64,000 nucleotides of DNA. It comes from Rubeoparvulum massiliense. Lineage in GTDB: Bacteria; Bacillota; Bacilli; Rubeoparvulales; Rubeoparvulaceae. Position numbers and translations under genes: made by a program. This document shows, piece after piece, positions 7,481 to 17,718 of this stretch. The DNA lies in assembly GCF_001049895.1 (NCBI RefSeq), contig NZ_CVPE01000004.1, positions 410,097 through 474,096 of the forward strand, written 5' to 3'. A model generated the notes under the pieces. That model searched no databases, was not told the origin of the DNA, and was given only the letters and a program-made list of their open reading frames with translations. How positions within the stretch are numbered: position 1 is the stretch's first letter; the number at the start of each line of letters is the position of its first letter.

Positions 7481-7647
7481 CATCCGGTGCAAGGATGAAG
7501 GACATCCAAATGCGACTAGGGCATTCACGAATAAGTACGACAATGGACATCTACACACATGTCATTGAAAAAACAGATGAGCAATTAAGTGAACGTCTGT
7601 CAAATTATTTGAATGACGATGAAACAGATGACTCACAAAAAGAGTAG
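7474..7647 (+). pseudogene. C-terminal remnant of a phage-type tyrosine recombinase
   Basis: In one frame the text FASGARMKDIQMRLGHSRISTTMDIYTHV is split here as FASGARMKDIQMRLGH and STTMDIYTHV. It carries the conserved LGH and the catalytic Tyr of the integrase active site (Y in DIYTHV). The other catalytic residues, including the first Arg, are lost upstream where the istA remnant begins. About 57 of ~380 residues remain. It indicates that an integrative element once sat next to the rpsI end of the ribosomal block. Confidence 0.7.
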
Positions 7648-7699
7648 AAAATTTTTTTATTGTTTTTCTCGTCATTTTTTCGTCACAAGGGTGATTTTT

Positions 7700-7748
7700 A
7701 GTAAAAACAGCTCGCTTGAGACAATTGAGAGAGTCCCAAGCGAGCTGT
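7700..7748 (-). terminator. Terminator of the rplM-rpsI transcript
   Basis: A perfect 12-bp stem (CAAGCGAGCTGT and complement, arms 7707-7718 and 7737-7748) is followed by TTTTT on the minus strand. It lies 23 bp after the rpsI stop and separates the housekeeping block from the decayed accessory region. Confidence 0.85.
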
Positions 7749-7770
7749 AATCCTTGATACAACAAGGTTC

Positions 7771-8163
7771 TTAACGTTTTGAGAACTGTGGTGCACGACG
7801 AGCTGCTTTAAGACCGTATTTTTTACGTTCCTTCATCCGTGGGTCACGGGTTAGGAAACCAGCACGTTTTAATGGTGCGCGTAGTTCAGGATCTACTTGT
7901 AATAATGCACGAGCGATCCCGTGGCGAATAGCGCCTGCTTGGCCTGTATAGCCACCACCATTTACGTTAACATATACATCGTAACGACCGATGGTTTCTG
8001 TTGCAACTAAAGGTTGTTTAACGATGGTTTTTAATGTTTCTAAGCCGAAATATTCATCGATGCTTCGTTTATTAATCAGAATCTGGCCATCACCTGGTAC
8101 GAGACGTACACGAGCAATGGAGCTCTTGCGACGACCTGTTCCAATATATTGTACTTGTGCCAC
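7771..8163 (-). CDS. rpsI: 30S ribosomal protein S9
   Basis: 130 residues, full length. It has the S9 core [12 protein letters not shown] near the start, the RHGIARALL helix, and the positively charged tail ending QFSKR that reaches the P-site tRNA in the 30S head. It follows rplM by 17 bp, the universal rplM-rpsI pair, and is the last gene before the terminator. Confidence 0.97.
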   Translation of the reverse strand: MAQVQYIGTGRRKSSIARVRLVPGDGQILINKRSIDEYFGLETLKTIVKQPLVATETIGRYDVYVNVNGGGYTGQAGAIRHGIARALLQVDPELRAPLKRAGFLTRDPRMKERKKYGLKAARRAPQFSKR

Positions 8164-8180
8164 TGATTCAACCTCCTATC

Positions 8181-8618
8181 TTATCCACGAAGTTCCCATA
8201 CTTCAGGTTTTTGTGCTGCATGGGGATGTTCTGCACCTGCATATACTTTTAACTTAGTTAATTGTTGACGTCCGAGTGTACCTTTTGGTAGCATGCCGCG
8301 TACAGCCAATTCAATCATCCGCTCAGGTCTTCTGGCTAACATTTCGGCAGCTGTTAGAACCTTTAATCCGCCTGGGAAACCAGAGTGACGGACATACTCT
8401 TTTTGGTTCATTTTGTTACCTGTTAATTTAATTTGATTCGCATTGATAATGATTACGAAATCACCTGTATCCACATGGGGAGTATAGGTAGGCTTATATT
8501 TGCCACGAAGAATGGAAGCAACTTCGGAAGCTAAGCGGCCAAGAGTTTGGTCTGCTGCATCAACAACATACCATTTGCGCTCAACTTCATTTGGCTTGGC
8601 CATATATGTGGTACGCAT
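8181..8618 (-). CDS. rplM: 50S ribosomal protein L13
   Basis: 145 residues, the usual length. It carries the family blocks [34 protein letters not shown] and [10 protein letters not shown], and ends [10 protein letters not shown]13 is an early assembly protein of the 50S subunit. It is preceded by a 110-bp leader with a short hairpin and by truA, so it probably has its own promoter or leader control. Confidence 0.97.
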   Translation of the reverse strand: MRTTYMAKPNEVERKWYVVDAADQTLGRLASEVASILRGKYKPTYTPHVDTGDFVIIINANQIKLTGNKMNQKEYVRHSGFPGGLKVLTAAEMLARRPERMIELAVRGMLPKGTLGRQQLTKLKVYAGAEHPHAAQKPEVWELRG

Positions 8619-8683
8619 TCAATTCCCTCCTGATCTTATCCGTTTGTCTCACTTGTGTTATTCATTTCATTACTTTCTATGCA

Positions 8684-8705
8684 AAAACCCGGGGCTATGG
8701 GTTTT
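8684..8705 (-). promoter_or_regulatory. Hairpin in the rplM leader
   Basis: AAAACCC and GGGTTTT enclose an 8-base loop and are followed by one more T on the minus strand, 66 bp before the rplM start. Firmicutes rplM genes often carry a short autoregulatory L13 leader. Position and size fit, but I cannot check the covariance model. It could also be a weak terminator for truA. Confidence 0.4.
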
Positions 8706-8731
8706 ATACGCCAACTAACATAATACTAAAA

Positions 8732-9532
8732 TCACGGGAGCGAGTCAATAGAAAAATCACGAGGTCCCGTTGTTTTTCTTTCGTTTTCATAGGTGATGGA
8801 GTAAAGTACCAATCCTTGGGGTGGTGCAGTTTCACCAGCAAGCTGACGATCCTGTGCCGCAAGGATTTTTGCCATCTCCTCTGAGGAACGCTTCCCTTGT
8901 CCTACCTCGAGGAGAGTACCCACGATAATCCGAACCATATTATAGAGAAAGCCGTTGCCAGTGATATCGAAATGGAGTAAAGGCCCCTCCTCTGTAATCT
9001 GAATGGAATGGATGGTGCGTACTTTATCCTCCACCTGTGCTCGGGCAGAGCAGAAGGTCGTAAAGTCATGGCTACCTACTAGCGAGCTGGCAGCCACCCT
9101 CATGGCTTCTACCTGAAGTGGTTGGCGCGCAAGTAAGGCATAATGACGCCAGATGAGATGAGGGAAGCTTCCGCGCATAATTGTATAGCGATACCTCTTA
9201 CAATGCGGTGTAAAGCGTGCATGAAATGACGGGGGTACATCCATACCCCTCCAGACGATGAGATCATCTGGAAGCAATCTCTGCAGCGCGAAGGGTAGAC
9301 GATCGGCAGGAATCGTTGATGATGTCTCAAAATGCACCACCTGCTGGAGAGCATGGACGCCAGCATCGGTTCGTCCTGCTCCGGTAATCGTCACAGGATG
9401 CTGTAAGAGGCTTGTTAAGCTTTCCTGAAGTACTTCTTGTACCGTTCGTAAATTGCCTTCCTGCTGCTGAAACCCATGAAAATGGGTACCCTCATAGCTG
9501 AGATCGAGACGAATTCTCCGCATTATCCCCAC
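8732..9532 (-). CDS. truA: tRNA pseudouridine synthase A
   Basis: 266 residues. The enzyme makes pseudouridine 38-40 in the tRNA anticodon stem-loop. The catalytic Asp lies in GRTDAGVHA (~residue 55). The conserved FHARF and RYRYTI blocks and the C-terminal GNGFLYNMVR motif are present. The start overlaps the end of ecfT by 10 bp, the usual ecfA1A2T-truA order of Firmicutes. Confidence 0.96.
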   Translation of the reverse strand: MGIMRRIRLDLSYEGTHFHGFQQQEGNLRTVQEVLQESLTSLLQHPVTITGAGRTDAGVHALQQVVHFETSSTIPADRLPFALQRLLPDDLIVWRGMDVPPSFHARFTPHCKRYRYTIMRGSFPHLIWRHYALLARQPLQVEAMRVAASSLVGSHDFTTFCSARAQVEDKVRTIHSIQITEEGPLLHFDITGNGFLYNMVRIIVGTLLEVGQGKRSSEEMAKILAAQDRQLAGETAPPQGLVLYSITYENERKTTGPRDFSIDSLP

Positions 9533-10326
9533 CTCCTCAAGAGCATTAATCCTAGCAGTAAGAGGAGAGCAAAGAGGAGAGCCAAGCCATCCAGTCGGGA
9601 GAAATGCATCTGCTTACGTCGTGTTCTCCCCGCTCCGCCATGATAACATCTTGCTTCCATGGCTAAGGAAAGTTCATCGGCACGGCGAAAAGCACTGAGA
9701 AACAGCGGTATAAGAATCGGGACCATGCTTTTTGCCCGCTTTAATAATGACCCACTTTGAAAATTGACCCCTCGTGAGGTCTGTGCCTTTACGATTTTTT
9801 CTGTCTCCTCCAAAAGCGTGGGGATAAATCGTAAAGCAATGGACATCATGAGAGCTAGCTCATGCGCTGGCAGTCCCAACCTTGCAAATGGTCGGAGCAA
9901 ATTTTCCATCCCATCGGTCAAGTCCATGGGGGACGTGGTCAATGTAAGTAAGGAAGCGATAAGCATTAATAGGATGAGACGTATACTGATGGCAACCGCT
10001 TGAATAACACCCTTCTCATAAATCTGTAGCCAACCCCAAGCGAATAAGATCTCTCCTTCATGGGTCATAAGAATATGCAGTAGGGCAGTCAAAAGCACGA
10101 TCCAAAGAATGGGCTTCAAGCCGCGAAGAAGATAGCCTCCTGGTACTTGAGACATCCAGGCGATGAGCAAGGATATGGCGATCATAAAGAGGTTCGTACT
10201 CCAATTATTGACTAAAAAAATCACCATCACATAGAAAAAAACAAAGAGTAGCTTTGTCCTTGGGTCTAGTCGATGGATGGCAGAGTCGCCTTTAATATAT
10301 TGACCAATGGTGATTTGTTCGAGCAT
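9523..10326 (-). CDS. ecfT: ECF transporter transmembrane subunit EcfT
   Basis: 267 residues. This is the integral membrane coupling subunit of the shared energy-coupling-factor module, which joins the ATPases to exchangeable vitamin-binding S subunits. Several hydrophobic segments are visible in the N-terminal 120 residues. The two Ala-Arg coupling motifs appear as TSRGV and MEARCY. Its start lies 3 bp after the ecfA2 stop and its end overlaps truA, so it is part of one transcription unit. Confidence 0.95.
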   Translation of the reverse strand: MLEQITIGQYIKGDSAIHRLDPRTKLLFVFFYVMVIFLVNNWSTNLFMIAISLLIAWMSQVPGGYLLRGLKPILWIVLLTALLHILMTHEGEILFAWGWLQIYEKGVIQAVAISIRLILLMLIASLLTLTTSPMDLTDGMENLLRPFARLGLPAHELALMMSIALRFIPTLLEETEKIVKAQTSRGVNFQSGSLLKRAKSMVPILIPLFLSAFRRADELSLAMEARCYHGGAGRTRRKQMHFSRLDGLALLFALLLLLGLMLLRRWG

Positions 10327-10329
10327 GGT

Positions 10330-11501
10330 TCATCCCCCATGTTCCCAATGCTTCCGTATTTGGACAACCAGATCCTCTACCCGAAAGAGGTTGGTAGGAA
10401 GTGTAACTTTTCCACAGGCATTGATACGCTGGATAAACTGTAAAATTTCTGGTAACTCTAATCCTAAAGCTTCTGCTTCGTCAGCATGGGTGAAGATATC
10501 TGTAGGTGTACCTTCCAGCACCACTCCACCCTGTGACATTACAACAATCTGATTCGCATAGCGGACTACATCCTCCATACTATGGGTAACGAGAATGGTA
10601 GTCATCCTTCGCTGCTGGTGCATGGTATGGATCAGTTCGAGAATCTCCCGACTACCAGCAGGATCTAAACCTGCCGTAGGCTCATCAAGGATCAGTACCG
10701 CTGGCTCCATGGCAAGAATACCTGCAATAGCCACACGCCGCATCTGCCCGCCACTCAGCTCATAGGGAGAACGTTGATATAGGCGGGGGGCTTGCAAACC
10801 CACCAACTGCAAAGCATGGGGAGCCTTGGCTTCGGCCTCTCCCTGTGGGGTTCCAAAGGTGAGAGGACCGAACATGACGGCATTGAGCACCGTATATGCA
10901 AACAAATGATGCTCTGGATACTGAAGAGCAGGGTAGGGTAAATTCAGAAAATCCCCCGCCACCCAGAGGTATCAAACCCGGCCGTAGGCTCATCAAGGAT
11001 CAGTACCGCTGGCTCCATGGCAAGAATCCCTGAAATAGCCACACGCCGCATCTGCCCGCCACTCAGCTCATAGGGAGAACGTTGATATAGGCGGGGGTCT
11101 TGCAAACCCACCAACTGCAATGCATGGGTAGCCTTGGCTTCGGCCTCTCCTTGTGGGCTTCCAAAGTTGAGAGGACCGAACATGACGTCATTGAGCACCG
11201 TATCTGCAAACAATTGATGCTCTGGATACTGAAAGACCATTCCAACCTGCTGCCTTAAGCCTTGCAGATTCTGCTTGCGATCCGAGGTAATTCGATGTTC
11301 GCCAACATGGACATCCCCCTTGGTCGGTAGGAGTAAACCATTGAGCAATTGAATCAGGGTAGATTTACCTGAGCCCGTATGCCCGATAATCCCTAGGAAT
11401 GTGTGGTCTGGGATGGTGAGTGAAACATCATGGAGGGCCACCTTTTCAAAAGGAGTCCCTTGTTTATACACATACGAGACATGATTTAGCGTAATTTGCA
11501 T
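10330..11501 (-). pseudogene. ecfA2: ECF transporter ATPase EcfA2, interrupted by a 308-bp duplication
   Basis: The 5' part (start 11501) reads as a normal EcfA2 with Walker A GHTGSGKS, signature LSGGQMRR and LILDEPTAGFD, then leaves the frame at ~10950. The 3' part repeats the segment from YPEH through LDEPTAGLD and continues to a normal C-terminus at 10330. The repeated DNA (10669-10925 and 10977-11233) is offset by 308 bp with scattered mismatches. Removing 308 bp leaves 864 bp, exactly 288 codons, the usual size of EcfA2. Mismatches and indels pile up at the junction near 10930-10980. I think the real gene is intact and this is an assembly fault. Confidence 0.85.
10669..11233. repeat. Imperfect 308-bp tandem duplication inside ecfA2
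   Basis: Copy one spans about 10669-10925 and copy two about 10977-11233. They are nearly identical over ~255 bp, with roughly 14 single-base differences. The 50 bp between them resembles a corrupted version of the sequence at 10632-10680. The shift of 308 bp is not a multiple of three. Confidence 0.9.
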
Positions 11502-12322
11502 AGCTCCTCCACCAACTTCTCCATGCTCCCTTCAGCATGACCAACTGGTATTCCCACTTTCCGTAGTTCATCGCTCAGTTGGTATACGAAGGGGACCTCT
11601 AAATGTAATTGTTGCAAGCGTTCAACCTGTTGAAAGATCTCATCCGGCTTCCCTGTCATCACAATCTGTCCAGCCTCCATCACAATGAGTCGTTGCGATT
11701 GGAAGGCCTCCCGCATATCATGAGTAATCTGAATCACTGTCATGCCTTCCTCATCATTGAGGCGACGAGCTACCTGTAATACCTCTTTTCTACCTTGAGG
11801 ATCGAGCATGGAGGTTGCTTCATCCAGTACCATAATGGTAGGACGCATGGCGAAAATGCCTGCAATAGCCACTCTTTGTTTCTGACCACCTGACAAGTAG
11901 TGGGGCTCGGCATGACGATATGCGTCCAGTTGTACGGTGCGTAGTGCTTCATCAATCCGTTCCTCCATGAGTGCAGGGGGGAGTCCTAGATTCTCCATAC
12001 CAAAAGCGATATCGTCCTCTACCGTAGCAGCCACAATCTGATTATCGGGATTCTGAAAGACCATCCCTACTTGCTGACGAATGGTCCAGATGCTCGCTTC
12101 ATCATGCGTAGAGTACCCATTCACCCACACCTTGCCCTCTGAGGGGAGGAGTAGGCCGTTGAGCAGCTTCGCCAAGGTGGATTTACCTGAACCATTATGT
12201 CCTAAGATGGAGACGTACTCTCCAGGCAGAATCTCTAGATTAATCTGTTTCAATGCATCGATCTTCTCACCTTGTTGCTCATAGCTGAAGCTTACATTCT
12301 CTAGGCGGATTATTGGCTCCAT
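11486..12322 (-). CDS. ecfA1: ECF transporter ATPase EcfA1
   Basis: 278 residues from the ATG at 12322, preceded by GGGTGAGG; a longer frame to 12406 adds 28 residues without family resemblance. Walker A is GHNGSGKS, the Q-loop FQNPDNQIV, the signature LSGGQKQR, and Walker B IMVLDEATSMLDP. It forms the heterodimeric ATPase with EcfA2 for vitamin and metal uptake. Its end overlaps the ecfA2 start by 16 bp. It lies downstream of rplQ behind a terminator. Confidence 0.95.
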   Translation of the reverse strand: MEPIIRLENVSFSYEQQGEKIDALKQINLEILPGEYVSILGHNGSGKSTLAKLLNGLLLPSEGKVWVNGYSTHDEASIWTIRQQVGMVFQNPDNQIVAATVEDDIAFGMENLGLPPALMEERIDEALRTVQLDAYRHAEPHYLSGGQKQRVAIAGIFAMRPTIMVLDEATSMLDPQGRKEVLQVARRLNDEEGMTVIQITHDMREAFQSQRLIVMEAGQIVMTGKPDEIFQQVERLQQLHLEVPFVYQLSDELRKVGIPVGHAEGSMEKLVEELCKLR

Positions 12323-12372
12323 ATTCCTCACCCTTGTCCATTGCTTATCGCCGCTGAAATACTGAGATAAAG

Positions 12373-12426
12373 AAAAAAAGGGCAGAACAGATATTGGAAG
12401 AACCAACTCTGATATAACCCTTTTCT
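12373..12426 (-). terminator. Terminator after rplQ
   Basis: An imperfect hairpin with outer stem AAAGGG/CCCTTT and an inner CAGA/CTG part is followed by a seven-T run on the minus strand. It lies 22 bp after the rplQ stop and marks the end of the S10-spc-alpha transcript before ecfA1. Confidence 0.7.
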
Positions 12427-12447
12427 TTCTTCACACCAGGTACATTG

Positions 12448-12810
12448 TTAGACTAATTCGAGGTAGACCATTTCTGCACCGTCTCCACGGCGTGGTCCAA
12501 TTTTAATAATACGGGTATAACCGCCTTGACGATCTTCGTACTTCTTAGCGATGTCGTCAAACAGTTTTTGAATGGCATCTTGGCCATTAGCTTCATCCGC
12601 AACCTCTTTACGAACAAAGGTAGCCACTTGGCGACGTGCGTGCAAATCGCCCCGTTTAGCTAATGTAATCATTTTTTCTGCGATGGAGCGCACTTCTTTA
12701 GCCTTGGCTTCAGTAGTTTCAATGCGCTCATAGATGATTAGGTCTGTAACCAGATCGCGAAATAGGGCTTTTCGCGCAGATGAATCGCGCCCTAATTTTT
12801 GGTATGCCAT
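12448..12810 (-). CDS. rplQ: 50S ribosomal protein L17
   Basis: 120 residues. It starts [19 protein letters not shown], typical of bacterial L17, and ends in the conserved [19 protein letters not shown], given here as [16 protein letters not shown]17 lies near the peptide exit tunnel. It is the last gene of the alpha operon, 29 bp after rpoA. Confidence 0.97.
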   Translation of the reverse strand: MAYQKLGRDSSARKALFRDLVTDLIIYERIETTEAKAKEVRSIAEKMITLAKRGDLHARRQVATFVRKEVADEANGQDAIQKLFDDIAKKYEDRQGGYTRIIKIGPRRGDGAEMVYLELV

Positions 12811-12839
12811 CTCTGTTCCCTCCTTCTGTTGTATGCTGT

Positions 12840-13784
12840 TTAGTCTTCGGTTCGGAGACTTAAGCCTAATTCACGAAGCTTTTCTACAACTTCCTCCAAA
12901 GACTTCCGTCCCAAATTACGAACCTTCATCATATCTTCTTCTGTTTTCTGCGTTAGTTCTTGAACAGTATTGATACCAGCACGTTTTAAGCAATTATATG
13001 AACGAACAGACAATTCCAGTTCTTCAATGGTCATTTCAAGAACTTTCTCTTTCTCATCGTTCTCTTTCTCGATCATAATCTCTGCTTCTTGTGCTTCATC
13101 TGTCAAGGAAACAAATAGATTCAGGTGTTCTGTTAAGATCTTGGCTCCAAGACTAACTGTTTCCTCGGGTCGCAAGGTCCCGTCAGTCCAGACTTCCAAT
13201 GTCAACTTATCATAATTGGTTACTTGCCCAACACGTGTGTTCTCTATATGAAAGTTAGCACGTTCTACTGGTGAATAGAGGGAGTCAATAGGAATTACAC
13301 CAATGGGTTGGTCATCCCGCTTATTACGCTCTGCAGGGACATATCCACGTCCACGATTGGCAGTCATTCGCATATGAATCTGCCCTTTATTAGCCAGATG
13401 GCAAATAACTAGATCAGGATTCAGGATTTCCACATCACTATCCGCACGAATGTCGGCTGCAGTAATGACTCCTTCACCTGTACCATCAATTTCGAGAATT
13501 TTTTCTTCTTGTGAGTGGATACGAAGCGCTAATCGTTTTAAATTGAGAATGATTTCGGTAGTATCTTCTACTACACCTTCAATGGTAGAGAATTCGTGAA
13601 GAACCCCTTCAATTTGCACAGAAGTAACAGCAGCTCCTGGTAATGAAGAGAGCAGGATACGGCGCAAGGAATTTCCTAGCGTTGTACCATAGCCGCGCTC
13701 AAGAGGCTCTACCACGAACTTCCCATATGTTCCATCCTCAGAACATTCGACGATCTCCACTTTTGGCTTTTCTATTTCGATCAT
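12840..13784 (-). CDS. rpoA: RNA polymerase alpha subunit
   Basis: 314 residues from the ATG of [10 protein letters not shown], identical in length to the Bacillus protein; a longer frame to 13841 has no support. The N-terminal domain (1-~230) has the dimerisation core [20 protein letters not shown]. The C-terminal domain (~245-314), which binds UP-element DNA and regulators, has [14 protein letters not shown] and [11 protein letters not shown]. It follows rpsK by 170 bp, a gap that holds a strong hairpin. Confidence 0.98.
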   Translation of the reverse strand: MIEIEKPKVEIVECSEDGTYGKFVVEPLERGYGTTLGNSLRRILLSSLPGAAVTSVQIEGVLHEFSTIEGVVEDTTEIILNLKRLALRIHSQEEKILEIDGTGEGVITAADIRADSDVEILNPDLVICHLANKGQIHMRMTANRGRGYVPAERNKRDDQPIGVIPIDSLYSPVERANFHIENTRVGQVTNYDKLTLEVWTDGTLRPEETVSLGAKILTEHLNLFVSLTDEAQEAEIMIEKENDEKEKVLEMTIEELELSVRSYNCLKRAGINTVQELTQKTEEDMMKVRNLGRKSLEEVVEKLRELGLSLRTED

Positions 13785-13810
13785 AGAAATGAACCCTCCT
13801 TCAAACGTCG

Positions 13811-13851
13811 AAAAAGTCCGGTGTTCGACCCTCTTGTGCACCGGAGCTTTT
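13811..13851 (-). promoter_or_regulatory. Hairpin between rpsK and rpoA
   Basis: The stem AAAAGCTCCGGTG against CACCGGACTTTTT, with a 15-base loop, ends in five T on the minus strand, 27 bp before the rpoA start. It has the form of a terminator inside an operon. An attenuator or processing site that tunes rpoA against ribosomal proteins is possible. Confidence 0.55.
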
Positions 13852-13954
13852 GGAACGGTGGTACCCGAACAGTAAACTTACATCCCACACGGATGTTACA
13901 TATTACCTGTTTAGTCTTTCCAGTTTAGACCAATTCTAAACCAGTTAGCATCCA

Positions 13955-14356
13955 TCACACACGACGACGTTTTGGTGGGCGACAGCCGTTATGGGGAATT
14001 GGTGTAACGTCTTTGATTGCGTTAATTTCCAAGCCAGCTGCTTGCAAGGAGCGGATAGCTGCCTCACGACCAGACCCTGGACCTTTCACCATTACTTCCA
14101 CCTGTTTCATACCATGCTCCATCGCAGCTTTAGCAGCAGTTTCTGCAGCCATTTGTGCTGCGAATGGTGTACTCTTACGAGAACCTCTGAAGCCAAGTCC
14201 ACCGGCACTAGCCCAGGAGATGGCATTACCATGTGGGTCTGTAATCGTCACGATGGTGTTATTAAACGTGCTACGGATATGAGCTACGCCAGATTCTACG
14301 TTCTTCCGGTCACGACGTTTTGTACGAACTGTTTTAGTAGCTTTCGCTTTAGCCAT
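13955..14356 (-). CDS. rpsK: 30S ribosomal protein S11
   Basis: 133 residues. It contains the S11 core [34 protein letters not shown] and [13 protein letters not shown], and ends [11 protein letters not shown]. The protein sits on the 30S platform near the E-site and mRNA exit. It is 23 bp after rpsM in the alpha operon. Confidence 0.97.
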   Translation of the reverse strand: MAKAKATKTVRTKRRDRKNVESGVAHIRSTFNNTIVTITDPHGNAISWASAGGLGFRGSRKSTPFAAQMAAETAAKAAMEHGMKQVEVMVKGPGSGREAAIRSLQAAGLEINAIKDVTPIPHNGCRPPKRRRV

Positions 14357-14379
14357 GGTTACATTACCCCCCTTTTACC

Positions 14380-14748
14380 TTATTTTTTCTTGTTTGCTAC
14401 TGTACGAGCAGGACCTTTACGCGTACGTGCATTGGTTTTACTACGTTGACCACGAACTGGTAAACCACGACGATGACGAAGTCCACGATAGGAACCAATC
14501 TCTACTAAACGTTTAATATTGAGGGCTACTTCACGACGAAGGTCACCTTCAACTTTGACGTGTTTATCAATATATTCACGCAGACGAGCCACTTCATCCT
14601 CTGTAAGGTCGCGAACTCGTGTATCTGCGCTCACATTGGCTGCTTTTAAAATTTGTTGAGCCGTAGACCGACCAATCCCGAAAATGTACGTAAGAGCAAC
14701 TTCAACTTGCTTATCACGTGGTAAGTCTACACCAGCAATACGTGCCAT
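14380..14748 (-). CDS. rpsM: 30S ribosomal protein S13
   Basis: 122 residues. It starts [20 protein letters not shown] and has the helix-two-turn-helix part and the basic tail ([20 protein letters not shown]) that contacts P-site tRNA. It bridges the 30S head to L5. It lies directly after rpmJ. Confidence 0.97.
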   Translation of the reverse strand: MARIAGVDLPRDKQVEVALTYIFGIGRSTAQQILKAANVSADTRVRDLTEDEVARLREYIDKHVKVEGDLRREVALNIKRLVEIGSYRGLRHRRGLPVRGQRSKTNARTRKGPARTVANKKK

Positions 14749-14763
14749 GTAGGAAGCACCTCC

Positions 14764-14967
<204 letters not shown>

Positions 14968-15186
14968 CTATTTATAGCGATAGGTAATACGACCTCTTGT
15001 CAAATCATAAGGAGAAAGCTCAACGGTTACTTTGTCGCCAGGTAGAATACGAATGAAATGCATCCGTATTTTTCCGGAGACGTGAGCAAGAACAACATGC
15101 CCGTTTTCCAACTCCACCTTAAACATGGCGTTAGGAAGTGGTTCAATCACTGTTCCTTCGACTTCAATTGCTTCTTCTTTAGCCAT
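14968..15186 (-). CDS. infA: Translation initiation factor IF-1
   Basis: 72 residues, a single OB-fold domain. It has [33 protein letters not shown] and the ending [10 protein letters not shown]-1 occupies the A site of the 30S subunit during initiation. The start overlaps the end of the KOW-domain gene by 8 bp. Confidence 0.97.
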   Translation of the reverse strand: MAKEEAIEVEGTVIEPLPNAMFKVELENGHVVLAHVSGKIRMHFIRILPGDKVTVELSPYDLTRGRITYRYK

Positions 15187-15499
15187 GGCTTATCTCTCCT
15201 TTCTCCGACACTTCAGCTCGTTCAGTTATAAACTGTTGGATGGCAAAACGAATCTTGCCGTTGGAGACCCGATTATTTTCATGCATTGCCTTCACGACGT
15301 CGGGTGCAATCGCATGTTGAAATTCAACATGACTGATGTTTTTCTTCTTGGGAGTGTCAAACTTTCGTTTGTTCCCATCTGCTAGCAACAAGTACCGATC
15401 ATCCTCAAATCCGACGATGATTGCATAATTGCCGGCATCGCGTCCACGGCAAATGCGAACGATCTCTCCTATTCGCGGTCTCGCATCAGAATCTACCAC
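15179..15499 (-). CDS. KOW-domain RNA-binding protein (L14e-like)
   Basis: About 106 residues. The N-terminal part [20 protein letters not shown] is a KOW motif as in L14e/L24-type RNA-binding proteins, followed by [20 protein letters not shown] gene of this kind is often found just before infA in Firmicutes; its role, presumably ribosomal or rRNA binding, is unproven. The start chosen is GTG at 15499, spaced from AAGGTG; ATG at 15514 or 15505 would place the site on or after the start. The neighbour map, usually just upstream, is missing. Confidence 0.8.
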   Translation of the reverse strand: MVDSDARPRIGEIVRICRGRDAGNYAIIVGFEDDRYLLLADGNKRKFDTPKKKNISHVEFQHAIAPDVVKAMHENNRVSNGKIRFAIQQFITERAEVSEKGEISHG

Positions 15500-15698
15500 A
15501 TTCATCACCTTCATTTAGGCTTTTAATCGCGGAAACGGAACTGACATGAATCGTCAGTGGTACGCCCCTTACATCCCGAACAAGGGATGGTAGGCACTGA
15601 TTGTCACTGAGGTGCAGATTCAAATTAGAAAAGTCGCCATGAACGTTAAGAAGCATAGGCCCCTGCCAACGCTTCCTATTGAGGGTACCTTCCATCTG

Positions 15699-16364
<666 letters not shown>

Positions 16365-16425
16365 CTATCTCAGAACGTAACAGAGAAGGTAGACCGATGG
16401 ATTGATCCCACCGGCTCTCCATCTG

Positions 16426-17718
16426 CTACTTATTAATAAAGCCTTTGTAGTGACGTTTTACAAGCTGGCTTTCGATCTGCTTCATTGTATCAAGGGCAAC
16501 CCCTGTTACGATCAATAATGCTGTACCACCAATCCGTACGGAATCAGGGAGGTCAGCGATATTGATGAAGAAAACTGGTAGGACAGATACTGCAGCAAGG
16601 AAGATCGCACCTGCTAGTGTGATCCGGTTCATAATCCGTGTGATATAGATAGATGTTGTCTTCCCTGGACGAATACCTGGAATATAGCCGCCATTTTTCT
16701 TCAAATTCTCAGCCAGTTGCTCTGGATTAATTTGAATAAATGTATAGAAGTAAGTGAATCCAATAATCAATAGTACATAGAAAAAGATCCCGAATCCACT
16801 CGTTTGGTTAAAGTGATTAATAATCCAATCTGCAATTGGCTTGCCTGCCCAGAAGCTCGCAATAGTTGCTGGGAAGTAAACCAAGGATAACGCAAAGATA
16901 ACAGGGATAACCCCAGCTGCATTCACTTTAATTGGCAGATTAGTGGATTGACCACCATACATTTTCCGTCCAACTACGCGCTTTGCGTATTGGATTGGAA
17001 TACGGCGTACCCCTTGTTGAACGAAGATAACGCCAGCGATGATGAAAAGTACTACTAAAACCATAACAGCTACTAATACAAAAGCCAAGAAGAGTGACTC
17101 TGCATCTTTAATCTTAGATGCATAGATTTGGCCAATGGCACTTGGAAAACCAGCAACAATCCCAGCAAAGATGATGATGGAAATTCCATTACCAATCCCT
17201 TTTTCGGTGATTTGTTCACCTAACCACATGAGGAATGCTGTACCTGCAGTCAATGTGGTAGCAACCAGTAAATATACTGGAACACTTGGATTCTCAAGGA
17301 TGTGGTACATATTGTTGAATCCTACAGAAAGTCCAATGGCTTGGATAAAGCCTAAAATAACAGTACCATAACGAGTTACCTGTGCAATCTTACGTCGACC
17401 TGCTTCACCTTCACGAGCCCATTGTGAAAATTTAGGAACAACGTCCATGGAAAGGAGCTGCATGATGATAGAAGCAGTAATGTACGGCATGATACCCATT
17501 GCGAAGATGGAGAAGTTTTCTAGTGCACCACCTGCGAATAGGTTGAACAGGCCAAACATGTTAGCCTGATCATCATTGAATTGCTTCAAGATATCCGTAT
17601 TAATATGGGGTACCGGTACAAAACTACCTAGACGGAAGATGATTAGGGCGAAGAGAGTAAAAAGGATCTTTCGCCGTAAATCATCCACTTTCCAGATATT
17701 TGAGAGCGCTGTAAACAT
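16426..17718 (-). CDS. secY: Protein translocase subunit SecY
   Basis: 430 residues with ten membrane segments, the channel of the Sec translocon. The N-terminal FRLGSFVPVPHI, the plug region near GALENFSIFAMGIMPYI and the cytoplasmic loop GGYIPGIRPGKTT are all present. The start shares one base with the rplO stop. Confidence 0.97.
   Translation of the reverse strand: MFTALSNIWKVDDLRRKILFTLFALIIFRLGSFVPVPHINTDILKQFNDDQANMFGLFNLFAGGALENFSIFAMGIMPYITASIIMQLLSMDVVPKFSQWAREGEAGRRKIAQVTRYGTVILGFIQAIGLSVGFNNMYHILENPSVPVYLLVATTLTAGTAFLMWLGEQITEKGIGNGISIIIFAGIVAGFPSAIGQIYASKIKDAESLFLAFVLVAVMVLVVLFIIAGVIFVQQGVRRIPIQYAKRVVGRKMYGGQSTNLPIKVNAAGVIPVIFALSLVYFPATIASFWAGKPIADWIINHFNQTSGFGIFFYVLLIIGFTYFYTFIQINPEQLAENLKKNGGYIPGIRPGKTTSIYITRIMNRITLAGAIFLAAVSVLPVFFINIADLPDSVRIGGTALLIVTGVALDTMKQIESQLVKRHYKGFINK

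Noticed and set aside
15486..15695. 69-codon frame between adk and the KOW gene as a small protein or a map remnant
   Set aside because: No ribosome binding site, overlaps the KOW start region, and none of the metal-ligand patterns of methionine aminopeptidase.
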